A stretch of DNA of 64,000 nucleotides, taken from the NCBI GenBank assembly GCA_038049695.1, contig CP142455.1, positions 25,705,501 to 25,769,500 on the forward strand, written 5' to 3'. The stretch is from Cinnamomum chago (Eukaryota; Streptophyta; Magnoliopsida; Laurales; Lauraceae). Under the pieces are notes generated by a model. It saw only the letters and a list, made by a program, of their open reading frames with translations. It searched no databases and was not told the origin of the DNA. This document shows positions 1 to 9,600 of the stretch, in pieces. The translations under genes and the position numbers were made by a program. Numbering within the stretch: the first letter of the stretch is position 1; each line of letters begins with the position of its first letter.

Positions 1-2
1 AC

Positions 3-3000
3 ATTGTAACTGCAATCTTCTTATCCCATGAGACTAATCTGGGTATTAAGGAGGACATTAATGCTGACTCGCGCCATGTGGTTCTTTCTGCTCAAGAGGG
101 GACTGACAAAATTGTAAAAGAATGCAAATACTACATGTGGAGACAGAGGTTTCCAGTGAAGCCTGATTATATAGTGTATGAAAGGCAAGGACTAAAGGAA
201 TGGGTGGTTTGCATAGCTTTTCCATTTGGCGAGAGATTGAAAAGAGGTGAATCTTCCTGTGGTGTGTATGCATTTTTGCCAACAGAGATGGTAACAAACT
301 TCCCGTTTATAATTCAGGCTGATTTTATACTGTCCTCTTCAAGGGAAACCATACTGTTGAATAACAAGTGGAATCTGGGAATTCTGGACTGTGTTGGAAA
401 TGCGTTCTCTGAAGCTTTTGTTGCTGCTGTGAAGTCTGATGTAGCAGCTCCTATTTCTTCTATCGTCAAGTTATTTGAATTCTTGCCCACTACAGCTTCG
501 CCTTATGTGGAGTTAGATAGAGTAAGGGAATCGATCAGAAAGAACCTGGAGAGAAAGGACATCATCCCTTGCAAATCATTTTCTAAGCAGAAGGTTTTTT
601 GTAAGCCTAAAGAGGCAGGAAGGATCAAATCCTCTTTCCGAGACATTCTTTCACAGTTAAAAAAAGAAGATGTGCCCTTAGATAGTATCTCCTCCCATGG
701 AAAATACCCTTGTCATTCTGCACTTGACGTCGACCAATTTAATGATGCATTGGGCTTTCTAGGAGTGCAATGTTTTGGCTATCAGTGGTGTGCAAAGTGC
801 ATCCAAGATTGCAATCTAATCTTGCAAGCATCTGAGGATATTTATGTTGAGCTTCTTATGTTTATTATGAATAACTGGCGTTTTTTCTCTCGTCAAAGTG
901 GGAGTGTTGCCACTTTGAAATATCTTGATCAGAATGGCAAGGTAGCAGCGTGTAGTATCAATTCTGCCATATGTGGAGAGCACAAGATCCGCTTTAGCTG
1001 GACCGCTCGGCATCATGCTTGGCTGAGTAAATGGAACATGGAGTTTGGGTGCAAGGAAATACATTTCTTACCCAATTTCACACTGTATGCTCTTAAAAAG
1101 TATCAGAACAGTGACATCTTAAAAACATTGTTAAAGACTCGGGCGGGAGTGGAAGAAATTACCGTGTCGGATTTTGTTAAGTTGGTAGTTGATTCAATAA
1201 GAAGAAATAAAAGCAAGCATTTAGCCATTTCTTTCACTCATTTTCTCTGTCATTCTCTCTCAAAAAGGTTCATCTCGTCATGGGATATCTCTCAATGTTC
1301 ATCTATTCCAGTTGTCGACAGATGTGGCCATGTAAATATAGATAGAATTTCAGTTCTTATGCCAGCATCTGGGAGCAAATGGGCAGAACTCATGAGTTCA
1401 AATCCATGGGCTAAAGAAAACTTTGTGGAGTTGGGAGAGGAATATGCACGGTGTCACAAATTTGCAGGTGAATGCTCCTCGAAGGAGGTGTTTCACAACT
1501 TCATGGTGGAGTATATTAAAGCGAAGGACATTCCTGAATTATGTCCTCCTGATACTGGGTTTCTTTCAGCATCTTCCCATCTAACAAAGGAACAAGCATT
1601 TTTGCTTTTGGATTGGATAAGCTATTTAAGGACTGGAAATTTTCTAACCAGGAACAAGTTCATTGAGAGCATAGAAGGAGGAAAATGGTTGAAAACTAGT
1701 GCAGGCTACAGCTCTCCAAACCAGTGTTTGCTTTCTGATGAAGAAGAAAGCTTCATCTTTGCAGAAATGGGTGATTTCCTATCACATATTCCAATCATTG
1801 ATGAACGGTTTTATGAAAACAAGATTCGTACATATAACAGTGATCTGAAATACCTTGGAGTGAAGTTTGGTTTAGTGGAAGCTTATCCTATGATTGTCAA
1901 TCATCTTATTTCCCTTGCTGAATGTAAAAACTTAACCAAAGAAGCAGCAGTACCATTGATGAAGCTCATGAGGTACTCCATGAAGAGGGGCATTCTCTCA
2001 GATGAAAATCTAAAAGTTCTCAAGGAGGAGTTGTCACTGAGGACCAAATTCGGTTATAGAGCAGCTTGTGATTCAATTCTGTGGGATTCAAAATGGGATC
2101 GTTTCTCTGAAATTGCTGATCTCCCCTTTATTGATGATTCTTACTATGGGAGTGCCATCTATTCATTCAAGGACGAGCTGACAATGATGGGTGTCGTGGT
2201 GGGTTTTATGAAGGGCTCCAATTTGTTGACTGCAGGCATGAGATTTCCCACAGAACCCTCTGCCAAGGCATCAAGGCACGCTTTGTCGATGCTTGAGCTG
2301 ATTAGATTCCTAAACAGTGAGAATAATCAGGAGTCATTTGCTACTGATTTTATAAAAGAGATGAGGAATCAACCATGGTTGAAAACAAATATTGGCTTTA
2401 CACCGCCGACCAAATGTTTTCTTTCTGATCCTGAATGGGCCAGTCTGTTGCATGTATTAGAGGTTTCTTTGATTGATGAGACCTTCTATAGGGGTAGAAT
2501 TGGGTTGTTCAAGGAGGAGTTGCAGTTACTAGGGGTAATTGTAAATTTTAATGATGCAAAAAATATAATCTGTAGTCATTTCAGGTTGCTGTCAGGTTCA
2601 TCTAACTTGAGTAAACATGACACCCTCTCACTGCTGAATTGCTTGAAGCATTTTAAAGGAATGGAAAATTCACCAGTTGAGAAATCAGTGAGTTGGCCAT
2701 CAGAGAAGGGGCGGCTAACTTGTAAAGGCTACAAATATCCAACAGATTCTATTTTGTTTGAATTCATGAATTGCTTGTCAGAAGAGAATTGGTTGCGAAC
2801 TTGTCATGGCTACAAACATCCCACTGATTCTATTTTGTTTGATTCTGAATGGGGCCCAATTTCAGAGATTGCAGACCTTCCATTCATTGATGATGCATTC
2901 TATGGTAAAAGTATCTATTCATACAGGGATGAGCTGAAGATGATGGGTGTTGTAGTTGTTCTCAAAGATGGATGTCGATTTGTAGTGGAAGGTCTTAAAT

Positions 3001-4613
3001 TGCCGGAAAAGCCTAGTGCAATCACAGCTGCAAGTGCACTTTCATTGTTGGACTGTATCAGGATTATGTTGGCAAGATCATCAAACAATCCATTACCAGA
3101 TGGCTTCCTTAAGCGTTTGAAAAGTAAATGGATTCTAACACGTATGGGCTTTAAAACTCCAGACCAATGTTTTCTATTTAATTCAGAGCCCTCATCTATC
3201 AGCAACAAAAATTGGGGAGTTTATTTAGAACCCGAAGATGCTCCATTCATCAATGAAGATTACTATGGAAATGACATTTCTTTGTATCGGGAAGAGCTCA
3301 AGTTGATTGGTGTGAAAGTCAAAGCTGGTGAAGGTTGCTCATTACTTGCCGACGTTCTCTCATGTCACACAAATTTCTCTGCTATAAGAAGGATATATGG
3401 GTACCTCAACCAGTTTAAATGGAAGCCAAAGTCACCTGATAAGTCTGATCGTCAGATATGGATCCCTGACCATAATGGTACAGATGGAGAATGGGTGCGG
3501 CCTCGGGTTTGTGTTATTTCTGATGTGAACAATCTATTTGGTGCATGGTTGCATGCTCTTGATAAACATTATGAAGAGCCATTGCTTTCCTTTTTCTCTA
3601 TGGTCTTTGGCATTACAGAGTCCCCCTCAACTCATCAGTATCTCAAGTTATGGAGCAAGTGGGAGTCGCAATCTGAGCAACAAATAACCATGCATGAATG
3701 TTGTTCCTTCTGGAAATTTATCTGCAACATTTGGTATTTGTATGAAGGAGAGAGCAGGTTTGAGAGTATAACTAAGCTGCCTGCTAAAACTACTGATGAT
3801 GCAGTTTGGTTAATAGATAAGAAAGATCTTTTCATCCCAGACGACTTGCAACTGGAACAATTATTTGCAGAAGCAAGCGCGAATCCCTTGTTTGTATGGT
3901 GTCCTCAGCCAAGCATGCCTACTATCTGCATGAGCACATTGTACAGGATTTATAGTAGTCTTGGTGTTCAAAAACTTTCTGAATCTGTAGAGGAAGGTGT
4001 TGATTTCAGCATTGATTATAGTCTTCTAAAAGTCGTTCCCAGAACTGGATTAATTCGAAAAGGTCTTCTAAGGCTTGTACTCTGCTTTTTTGCCAGTTGC
4101 TCCCATTTCCCTCTCTCTATGCCCAGACATTTAATTGCACAACAACTTCTCAGACTTTCTGTTTTCGAAACAGTGGAGCCTATAATGGTAAGTTATAGCC
4201 TGGGTCTGCCATCAAACAAGAGACTCGTGACTGGGAAAGCAAGAAAACTGATTTATTGGGAGAAGGCCAGCAATAAGCTAATCATTCAGACACCAAACAA
4301 GGCAGATAACAGAACACATCTGGAATTTGCCTGTCAGTTTGCTGAAGTGATTTCTGAGGGCCTCTTGTCAAAAGCTCGTACTGATGTCTTTGATGGCCTT
4401 TACAAGCTTGTCAGATTGGGGTACTTATTGGATTTTGACCTGGACTCAATTGAATATTTGTTGAAAATGGAAAATTTAGCCACTGTTACAGAGGATGAGG
4501 CATTTATTACTGAAAATACTCAGCCCATGGTCCACAAGCGCAAGCAAGATTCTGCGGAAGAGATTTCTCCTCCCATTGCTGAGCAGAACCAGATCAAGAG
4601 AACAAGGTGTTGA
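3..4613 (+). CDS. NO VEIN/sacsin-like GHKL-ATPase family protein, C-terminal part
   Basis: The frame is open from base 3 with no stop, so the true start lies upstream of the window. The first ATG or GTG codons near 76-78 are internal (GTG at 78 is used here as residue 1), leaving about 1,536 codons. The C-terminal text, including the block around residues 1440-1500 with 'EFACQFAEVISEGLL', matches the plant family of Arabidopsis At3g48770 (histidine kinase/gyrase B/HSP90-like ATPase, related to NO VEIN). The N-terminal ATPase domain of that family would lie outside the window. Five modules of about 55-65 residues share a Gly-Tyr/Phe turn near the start, a block like 'LPFIDDxYYG', and an end like 'ELxxxGVxV'. 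They start near nt 1683, 2038, 2376, 2790 and 3129. No intron is visible. The biochemical role of At3g48770-type proteins is not settled. NO VEIN itself acts in vascular and auxin-related development, so only a chaperone-like function can be inferred. Confidence 0.85.
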   Translation: MVTAIFLSHETNLGIKEDINADSRHVVLSAQEGTDKIVKECKYYMWRQRFPVKPDYIVYERQGLKEWVVCIAFPFGERLKRGESSCGVYAFLPTEMVTNFPFIIQADFILSSSRETILLNNKWNLGILDCVGNAFSEAFVAAVKSDVAAPISSIVKLFEFLPTTASPYVELDRVRESIRKNLERKDIIPCKSFSKQKVFCKPKEAGRIKSSFRDILSQLKKEDVPLDSISSHGKYPCHSALDVDQFNDALGFLGVQCFGYQWCAKCIQDCNLILQASEDIYVELLMFIMNNWRFFSRQSGSVATLKYLDQNGKVAACSINSAICGEHKIRFSWTARHHAWLSKWNMEFGCKEIHFLPNFTLYALKKYQNSDILKTLLKTRAGVEEITVSDFVKLVVDSIRRNKSKHLAISFTHFLCHSLSKRFISSWDISQCSSIPVVDRCGHVNIDRISVLMPASGSKWAELMSSNPWAKENFVELGEEYARCHKFAGECSSKEVFHNFMVEYIKAKDIPELCPPDTGFLSASSHLTKEQAFLLLDWISYLRTGNFLTRNKFIESIEGGKWLKTSAGYSSPNQCLLSDEEESFIFAEMGDFLSHIPIIDERFYENKIRTYNSDLKYLGVKFGLVEAYPMIVNHLISLAECKNLTKEAAVPLMKLMRYSMKRGILSDENLKVLKEELSLRTKFGYRAACDSILWDSKWDRFSEIADLPFIDDSYYGSAIYSFKDELTMMGVVVGFMKGSNLLTAGMRFPTEPSAKASRHALSMLELIRFLNSENNQESFATDFIKEMRNQPWLKTNIGFTPPTKCFLSDPEWASLLHVLEVSLIDETFYRGRIGLFKEELQLLGVIVNFNDAKNIICSHFRLLSGSSNLSKHDTLSLLNCLKHFKGMENSPVEKSVSWPSEKGRLTCKGYKYPTDSILFEFMNCLSEENWLRTCHGYKHPTDSILFDSEWGPISEIADLPFIDDAFYGKSIYSYRDELKMMGVVVVLKDGCRFVVEGLKLPEKPSAITAASALSLLDCIRIMLARSSNNPLPDGFLKRLKSKWILTRMGFKTPDQCFLFNSEPSSISNKNWGVYLEPEDAPFINEDYYGNDISLYREELKLIGVKVKAGEGCSLLADVLSCHTNFSAIRRIYGYLNQFKWKPKSPDKSDRQIWIPDHNGTDGEWVRPRVCVISDVNNLFGAWLHALDKHYEEPLLSFFSMVFGITESPSTHQYLKLWSKWESQSEQQITMHECCSFWKFICNIWYLYEGESRFESITKLPAKTTDDAVWLIDKKDLFIPDDLQLEQLFAEASANPLFVWCPQPSMPTICMSTLYRIYSSLGVQKLSESVEEGVDFSIDYSLLKVVPRTGLIRKGLLRLVLCFFASCSHFPLSMPRHLIAQQLLRLSVFETVEPIMVSYSLGLPSNKRLVTGKARKLIYWEKASNKLIIQTPNKADNRTHLEFACQFAEVISEGLLSKARTDVFDGLYKLVRLGYLLDFDLDSIEYLLKMENLATVTEDEAFITENTQPMVHKRKQDSAEEISPPIAEQNQIKRTRC

Positions 4614-4977
4614 AAGTATGGGAGATTGTTTTGTTTTAACTTTTGGTAGCATCGAAATGTAATGATCATACAAGGACAAGGTCAGTTGTAAATGAATATG
4701 AAATGCTTCATTAGTTAAATCATATAAAAAAATGTACTGGTAGATGATGTCATTGCTCATATTGAATTGTAAATTTTTGTGATCAGGTTTTGGAATGTAT
4801 GAATGTGGTTTCTGTTCATTACAAATGTTTGAAATTGTCCTTCTCTTCCAAGAAGTGGTCTCACAGCTTGTGTTTGTTTCATAGAGCTATAGGGTCTGTT
4901 TGACTGTTTGGATGTTTGAAATTTTCCTTTTCTTTTAAGAAGTGTTCTCACAGCTTGTGTTTGTTTCATAGAGCTTG
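4614..4977 (+). other. 3' UTR and flank of the NO VEIN-like gene, with a tandem duplication
   Basis: AT-rich non-coding DNA follows the TGA stop at 4611-4613. No clean AATAAA signal is seen. A segment of roughly 75 bp starting 'atgtttgaaatt' at 4825 is repeated at 4912, an 87-bp offset. Each copy carries 'cacagcttgtgtttgtttc' and ends near 'ggtctgtttg'. Confidence 0.5.
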
Positions 4978-5302
4978 GGTCTGTTTGGATGAACCCCTTG
5001 TTCCAAGGACAGCTAATGAAGGGGCTACTGTCAAATTTCTGCAAGCAGAATATCAGTGAATATGATGTAGAAAGAGGTGGGAAGAGATGGCTCTCTCCAA
5101 GCAATTGCTTGAATGACTCTGGTTGCTTGAGTGTTGGGTGATTAGCAGCAGCAGATGAAGGATGATGTAGTAGATGGTGTTGTCTTGAGGATGTGAGAAG
5201 TTACTGTAGAAATGACTGAGGAAGCAACAGCATAGTGTCGCAGGTGTCTTGATTTGAGGCTTCACCTCACTTCACTCTACAAGTTGTTTTCCCAAACAGA
5301 CC
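4978..5302. repeat. Foldback-type element (possible MITE)
   Basis: The left edge reads 'gggtctgtttgg' and the right edge 'cccaaacagacc', an imperfect inverted repeat of about 12 bp around 325 bp of non-coding DNA. Such ends are common in plant MITEs. No convincing target-site duplication was found, so the boundaries and the class (hAT-like or other) are uncertain. Confidence 0.35.
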
Positions 5303-5304
5303 AA

Positions 5305-6289
5305 ATAATATTGCATCTACTTCCTGTCGCAGTCCTAGCTGAATCTAAACTACATCACGCTAATGCTATGTGTGCCATTGTTGTTTGGCTTTTGAAAAAA
5401 AGAAAAGAAGGCCTTTTAACCTGGGACTTCCCGCCGCTTTTAAATTTGAAAAACCCACAATGAAACGAGGGATTCAAATGGATATATTGCTAATGTTCCT
5501 ATTAATAAATGAGTTGAGATCTAGAACCCAATTTAGGTTCCCGTCGATGAACAGGTTTGAGTTGTATCCGAGCCCATAAACCTGGGATCCGGCCTTTTTG
5601 TCCATTATAATATACTAAAGGTGAAAAGGTTTTGGCTTTAATTTTGAATGTCAGTTGTAATTTTGATGAGAAGTTATTCCTATTTTTTTCAAATACTCCA
5701 CGTCCTTGTTCCTGTACTTGTCTTGTGCATCTACCTATTTTTATCTCATAAAACCAGTCACTTCTGCTCTCCACTTTCTAAGGTTCGAATTTATCTTTTC
5801 TCAAAGGAAAATTTCAAATCGGGGCTTAATTTTTTGGCACATTTCAAATCAGGACAAAAAAAAAAAAAAAAACCATATTTGAAATCAGGACTTATGTTTT
5901 CCACTTTTCTTGGGGGAATTTTGAAAAAAAAAAAGAAAAGAGATCCCAAGTATTAGTGTGGTTGGGATTCACTTCGAGGGGAATTTAGTCCTCCTATTCC
6001 TTGACAAAAGAAGTAAATTAGAGCAGGCTGCCCTTTCTTCATTAAAACCCACTTAAATACATTTACACACAGCGTAAGATAGTTTCTACAACTTCATACT
6101 ACACTCTCCTAAACACCTGCATAAAGCAGTTACTGCAACTACACACTAAGCATAAACTACCCATTTACAAACTGCAGAGAACAGATTGCTAACCATCTGC
6201 ATAAAGCAGTTATTGCAACTACACACTAATAATAAACTACTAAACTACCCATTTACCAACTGCAGAGAACAGGTTGACATGTGCATTTA
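5305..6289 (-). other. Non-coding stretch, probably including the 3' LTR remains of the minus-strand gypsy element
   Basis: No gene is seen. There is an A-run at about 5857-5873 flanked by three copies of 'atttcaaatc'. Between about 6110 and 6275 a block containing 'gcataaagcagtta' and 'ctgcagagaaca' occurs twice, an imperfect duplication of about 80 bp. Read on the minus strand it follows directly after the gypsy stop codon and leads to a TATA-like 'tgtatttaag', as expected for a short chromovirus LTR. LTR boundaries could not be fixed. Confidence 0.35.
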
Positions 6290-6354
6290 TCAATCCTCCA
6301 CTCTTGTAGCAACCTTGTCCTCAAGGTCGATGTCTGGAAACCGCTCGATGATAG

Positions 6355-6558
6355 TATTGGGCTTTATAGTATTGGGCCTTATAGTTATATATAGCCCATG
6401 TAATTAGGCCTAGCATGTTATTAGGAATGGTTGGCCGTGTATATAGGTTCCTAGTTATATCAGGAATGTTTTGGTGTTTACTTGTTGATCAAGTTTAGTC
6501 TGTATATAAATACCTTGATATTAATGAGAATAGGTCAAGCTTTCTTCATAAATCTACA
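6355..6558 (+). repeat. 5' LTR of the young copia element
   Basis: 204 bp, starting 'tattgggctt' and ending 'aaatctaca', directly preceded by GATAG. It carries TATA-like 'tatataaatacc' near 6505-6516. It appears identical to the 3' LTR at 10967-11170. Confidence 0.95.
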
Positions 6559-6570
6559 TGGTATCAGAGC
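6559..6570 (+). promoter_or_regulatory. tRNA-Met primer binding site
   Basis: 'tggtatcagagc' directly follows the 5' LTR and is complementary to the 3' end of plant initiator tRNA-Met, the usual primer of plant copia elements. Confidence 0.95.
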
Positions 6571-6612
6571 AGGAAACCAAAATCAAACACATCTCACGAA
6601 AAACCAGCAGCC

Positions 6613-9600
6613 ATGTCAGGAGGAGGAGACAAGAAGATTGATACCACCTCTCCGTATTACCTTGGATCACAAGATAATCCTGGTAATACAATTACACACG
6701 TTCAACTGCGTGGAGAGAATTATGAAGAGTGGAGTAGGTCCATTCGATTGGCGCTTAGGGCACGCCGGAAATTTGGTTTCGTTGATGGGACACACACGAA
6801 GCCAACCGCAGCAGAGAAGATGGACGATTGGCTCACGGTTCAATCCATGATAGTTTCTTGGATTATGCATACAATCGAACCGAGCCTCAAATCTACCATC
6901 TCCTATTATGAAGATGCCAAACTTCTTTGGGACGACATCAAGGATCGGTTTTGCGTGGTCAATGGTCCCCGAATTCAGCAACTGAAGGCGGCCATTGCGG
7001 ATTGTAAACAAACAAAGACAATGCCTGTCATGATTTACTACGGCAAGTTGAAGGTGTTGTGGGATGAACTCGGCAGCTATGAACCCATACCAGGCTGCGA
7101 GTGTGGAACGTGCAAGTGCAATATTGGCGCAAAGCTCGAGAAGCGTCGAGAGGAAGAACGCCTTCACCAATTTCTCATGGGTCTTCATGACGACACCTAT
7201 GGTATGGTAAAGTCGAATCTTTTATCGCATGATCCCCTCCCATCCTTAAACCGTGCATACCAGACGCTCATCCAAGAGGAACTTGTCCGAAGTGCTTCTC
7301 GGCAAACGGAAGCGCGTGACGAAGTGATGAGTTTTGCGGTGCGCACGGAGACAAAAGGGAAGGGAAAATCTTACGGAAAGAATAAAGCAAATCTGTATTG
7401 CTCTCACTGTCATCAATCGGGTCACGACGACACTAGCTGCTTCCAGTTGGTAGGGTTCCCTGATTGGTGGGGAGATCGCCCAAGAGGTGCAGGCCGAGGC
7501 ACGGGCAGAAGTCGTGGAGTCTCTGCACCAGCAGGTGCTTCTGGCCATGGACGCGGAGAGGCAGTGCGTGCCAATGTTGCAGTCACTAGTGGTAGCGGAC
7601 GTGGGACAGCAGCAACATCGACGTCGGGATCGCATATGGGCGAGGCGTCGGGACTCCCAAGCTTGTCCGCGGATCAATGGCAATCCTTACTAGACTTACT
7701 TGGTAACCAAAAAGGCAACAGTGATCGGATGACTGGTAAGTCCAAGTCTAATGCTTTGACATGGATCGTCGATACAGGAGCCTCGAATCATGTCACTGGT
7801 GATTTAACATGCCTAATGGAAATACGGGATGTTATGGAGTGCCCTGTAGGACTTCCGGACGGACAAAAGGTCGTGGCAACGAAGGAAGGAGTCGCGGTGC
7901 TTGATGGCGGAATGAGACTCCCTAATGTTCTTTTTGTGCCGAAATTAAATTGCAATTTGATTTCTGTGTCTCAATTAATTGATGAAAAACGTTGTTTTAT
8001 ACAATTTACTAATAATGTGTGTGTTATTCAGGACCAAACTTCGAGGATGCTGATTGGAGCGGGTGAACGAAGGGATGGACTCTACTACTTTCGGGGTGTT
8101 CCACGAGTAAGAGCTTTGAAGCTGGATGGCATGACATCAACGACTTTGTGGCACCAACGATTGGGACATCCGTCTGATAAAGTGGTGAAGTTTCTCCCTC
8201 ATGTTAGTAGTGGTCATATGAAGCAGAATAATGCATGTGATGTATGTCAACGTGCCAAACAAACTAGGGATAGGTTTCCTGTGAGTGATAGTCGTGCAAC
8301 TAGAATTTTTGACACAATCCATTGTGATGTATGGGGTCCGTATAGTACTCCCTCTTCTTGTGGTGCTTTTTATTTTTTGACAATAGTAGATGATTTCTCA
8401 AGAGCTGTTTGGGTATATCTTTTATGTGATAAGAAGGAAGTCTCGAAAATGTTTATGCATTTCTTTGCTATGGTCAGCCGTCAATTTGAGCAGAAAGTTA
8501 AACTTGTTAGAAGTGATAACGGGACGGAGTTCAATTGCATGAAAAGTTATTTAAATGAAAATGGAATTATTTTTCAAACTTCTTGTGTCGGAACACCACA
8601 ACAAAATGGAAGAGTTGAACGTAAACATAGACATATTTTGAATGTTGCTCGAGCCTTACGCTTTCAGGGACACTTACCTATTGAGTTTTGGGGGGAGTGT
8701 GTGTTGGGTGCGTGCTATCTAATTAATAGAACTCCCTCTTCTATGCTTGACAATAAAGCCCCATTTGAAGTTTTGTTTGGCAAACCTCCCTCCTACGAAC
8801 CCTTACGTGTTTTCGGTTCTTTATGTTATGCTCATAACCAGCGTCACAAAGGCGATAAATTTGCTAGTAGGGGTAGAAAATGTGTTTTTGTCGGCTACCC
8901 CTATGGCAAGAAAGGGTGGAAGCTCTTTGATTTGGATACTCGAGAATTTTTTGTAAGCAGGGATGTCGTATTTTTTGAGGATGAATTTCCTTTCTCTAAC
9001 GAAATAGTTGGGGAACGGGAACCCATTAAAATCGTCAATGAAATAGGACACGATGACGACTTTGGATTTGAGAATGTTGAGCCACAAGGGCTCGATGCTG
9101 ATACTGGTGGAAGTGCTGCGCCCTTGGACGTGGACGCAAGGGGTGATGGGTGTGCTACGGACAGTGGTCATGGGGCTGCTGACTCACCAGCTGTGCATGT
9201 GGAGGAGCATCAAACTAACCTTGGTCGAGGTCTGCGAACCAAGAGTAAGTCAGTTCGCCTTCAAGATTTTGTGACGCACACTATACAAAAGTTGAGTCCC
9301 TCCCAGAGTTCGTCTGTGACACAGCATTCCTCAGGTAAACCCTATCCTATTGCACATTATGTAAATTGTGAGCGTTTTTCTGTGAAACACAAAAATTTTC
9401 TTGCAGCAATAACAACAGGGCATGAACCTAAATCTTTCAAGGAAGCAGTGAAAGATGCAGGTTGGCGGGCAGCCATGCAAAAGGAGATCCGTGCCCTTGA
9501 AGACAACGGAACATGGGTTATGGAGAAGTTGCCTCATGGTAAACGGGCACTTGGTAGTCGTTGGGTGTACAAAATCAAGTACAACTCTGATGGTAGCATT

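Noticed and set aside
78-80. GTG at 78 as the start of the large NO VEIN-like protein
   Set aside because: The frame is open from base 3 and the extra 25 codons fit the family, so the start lies outside the window.
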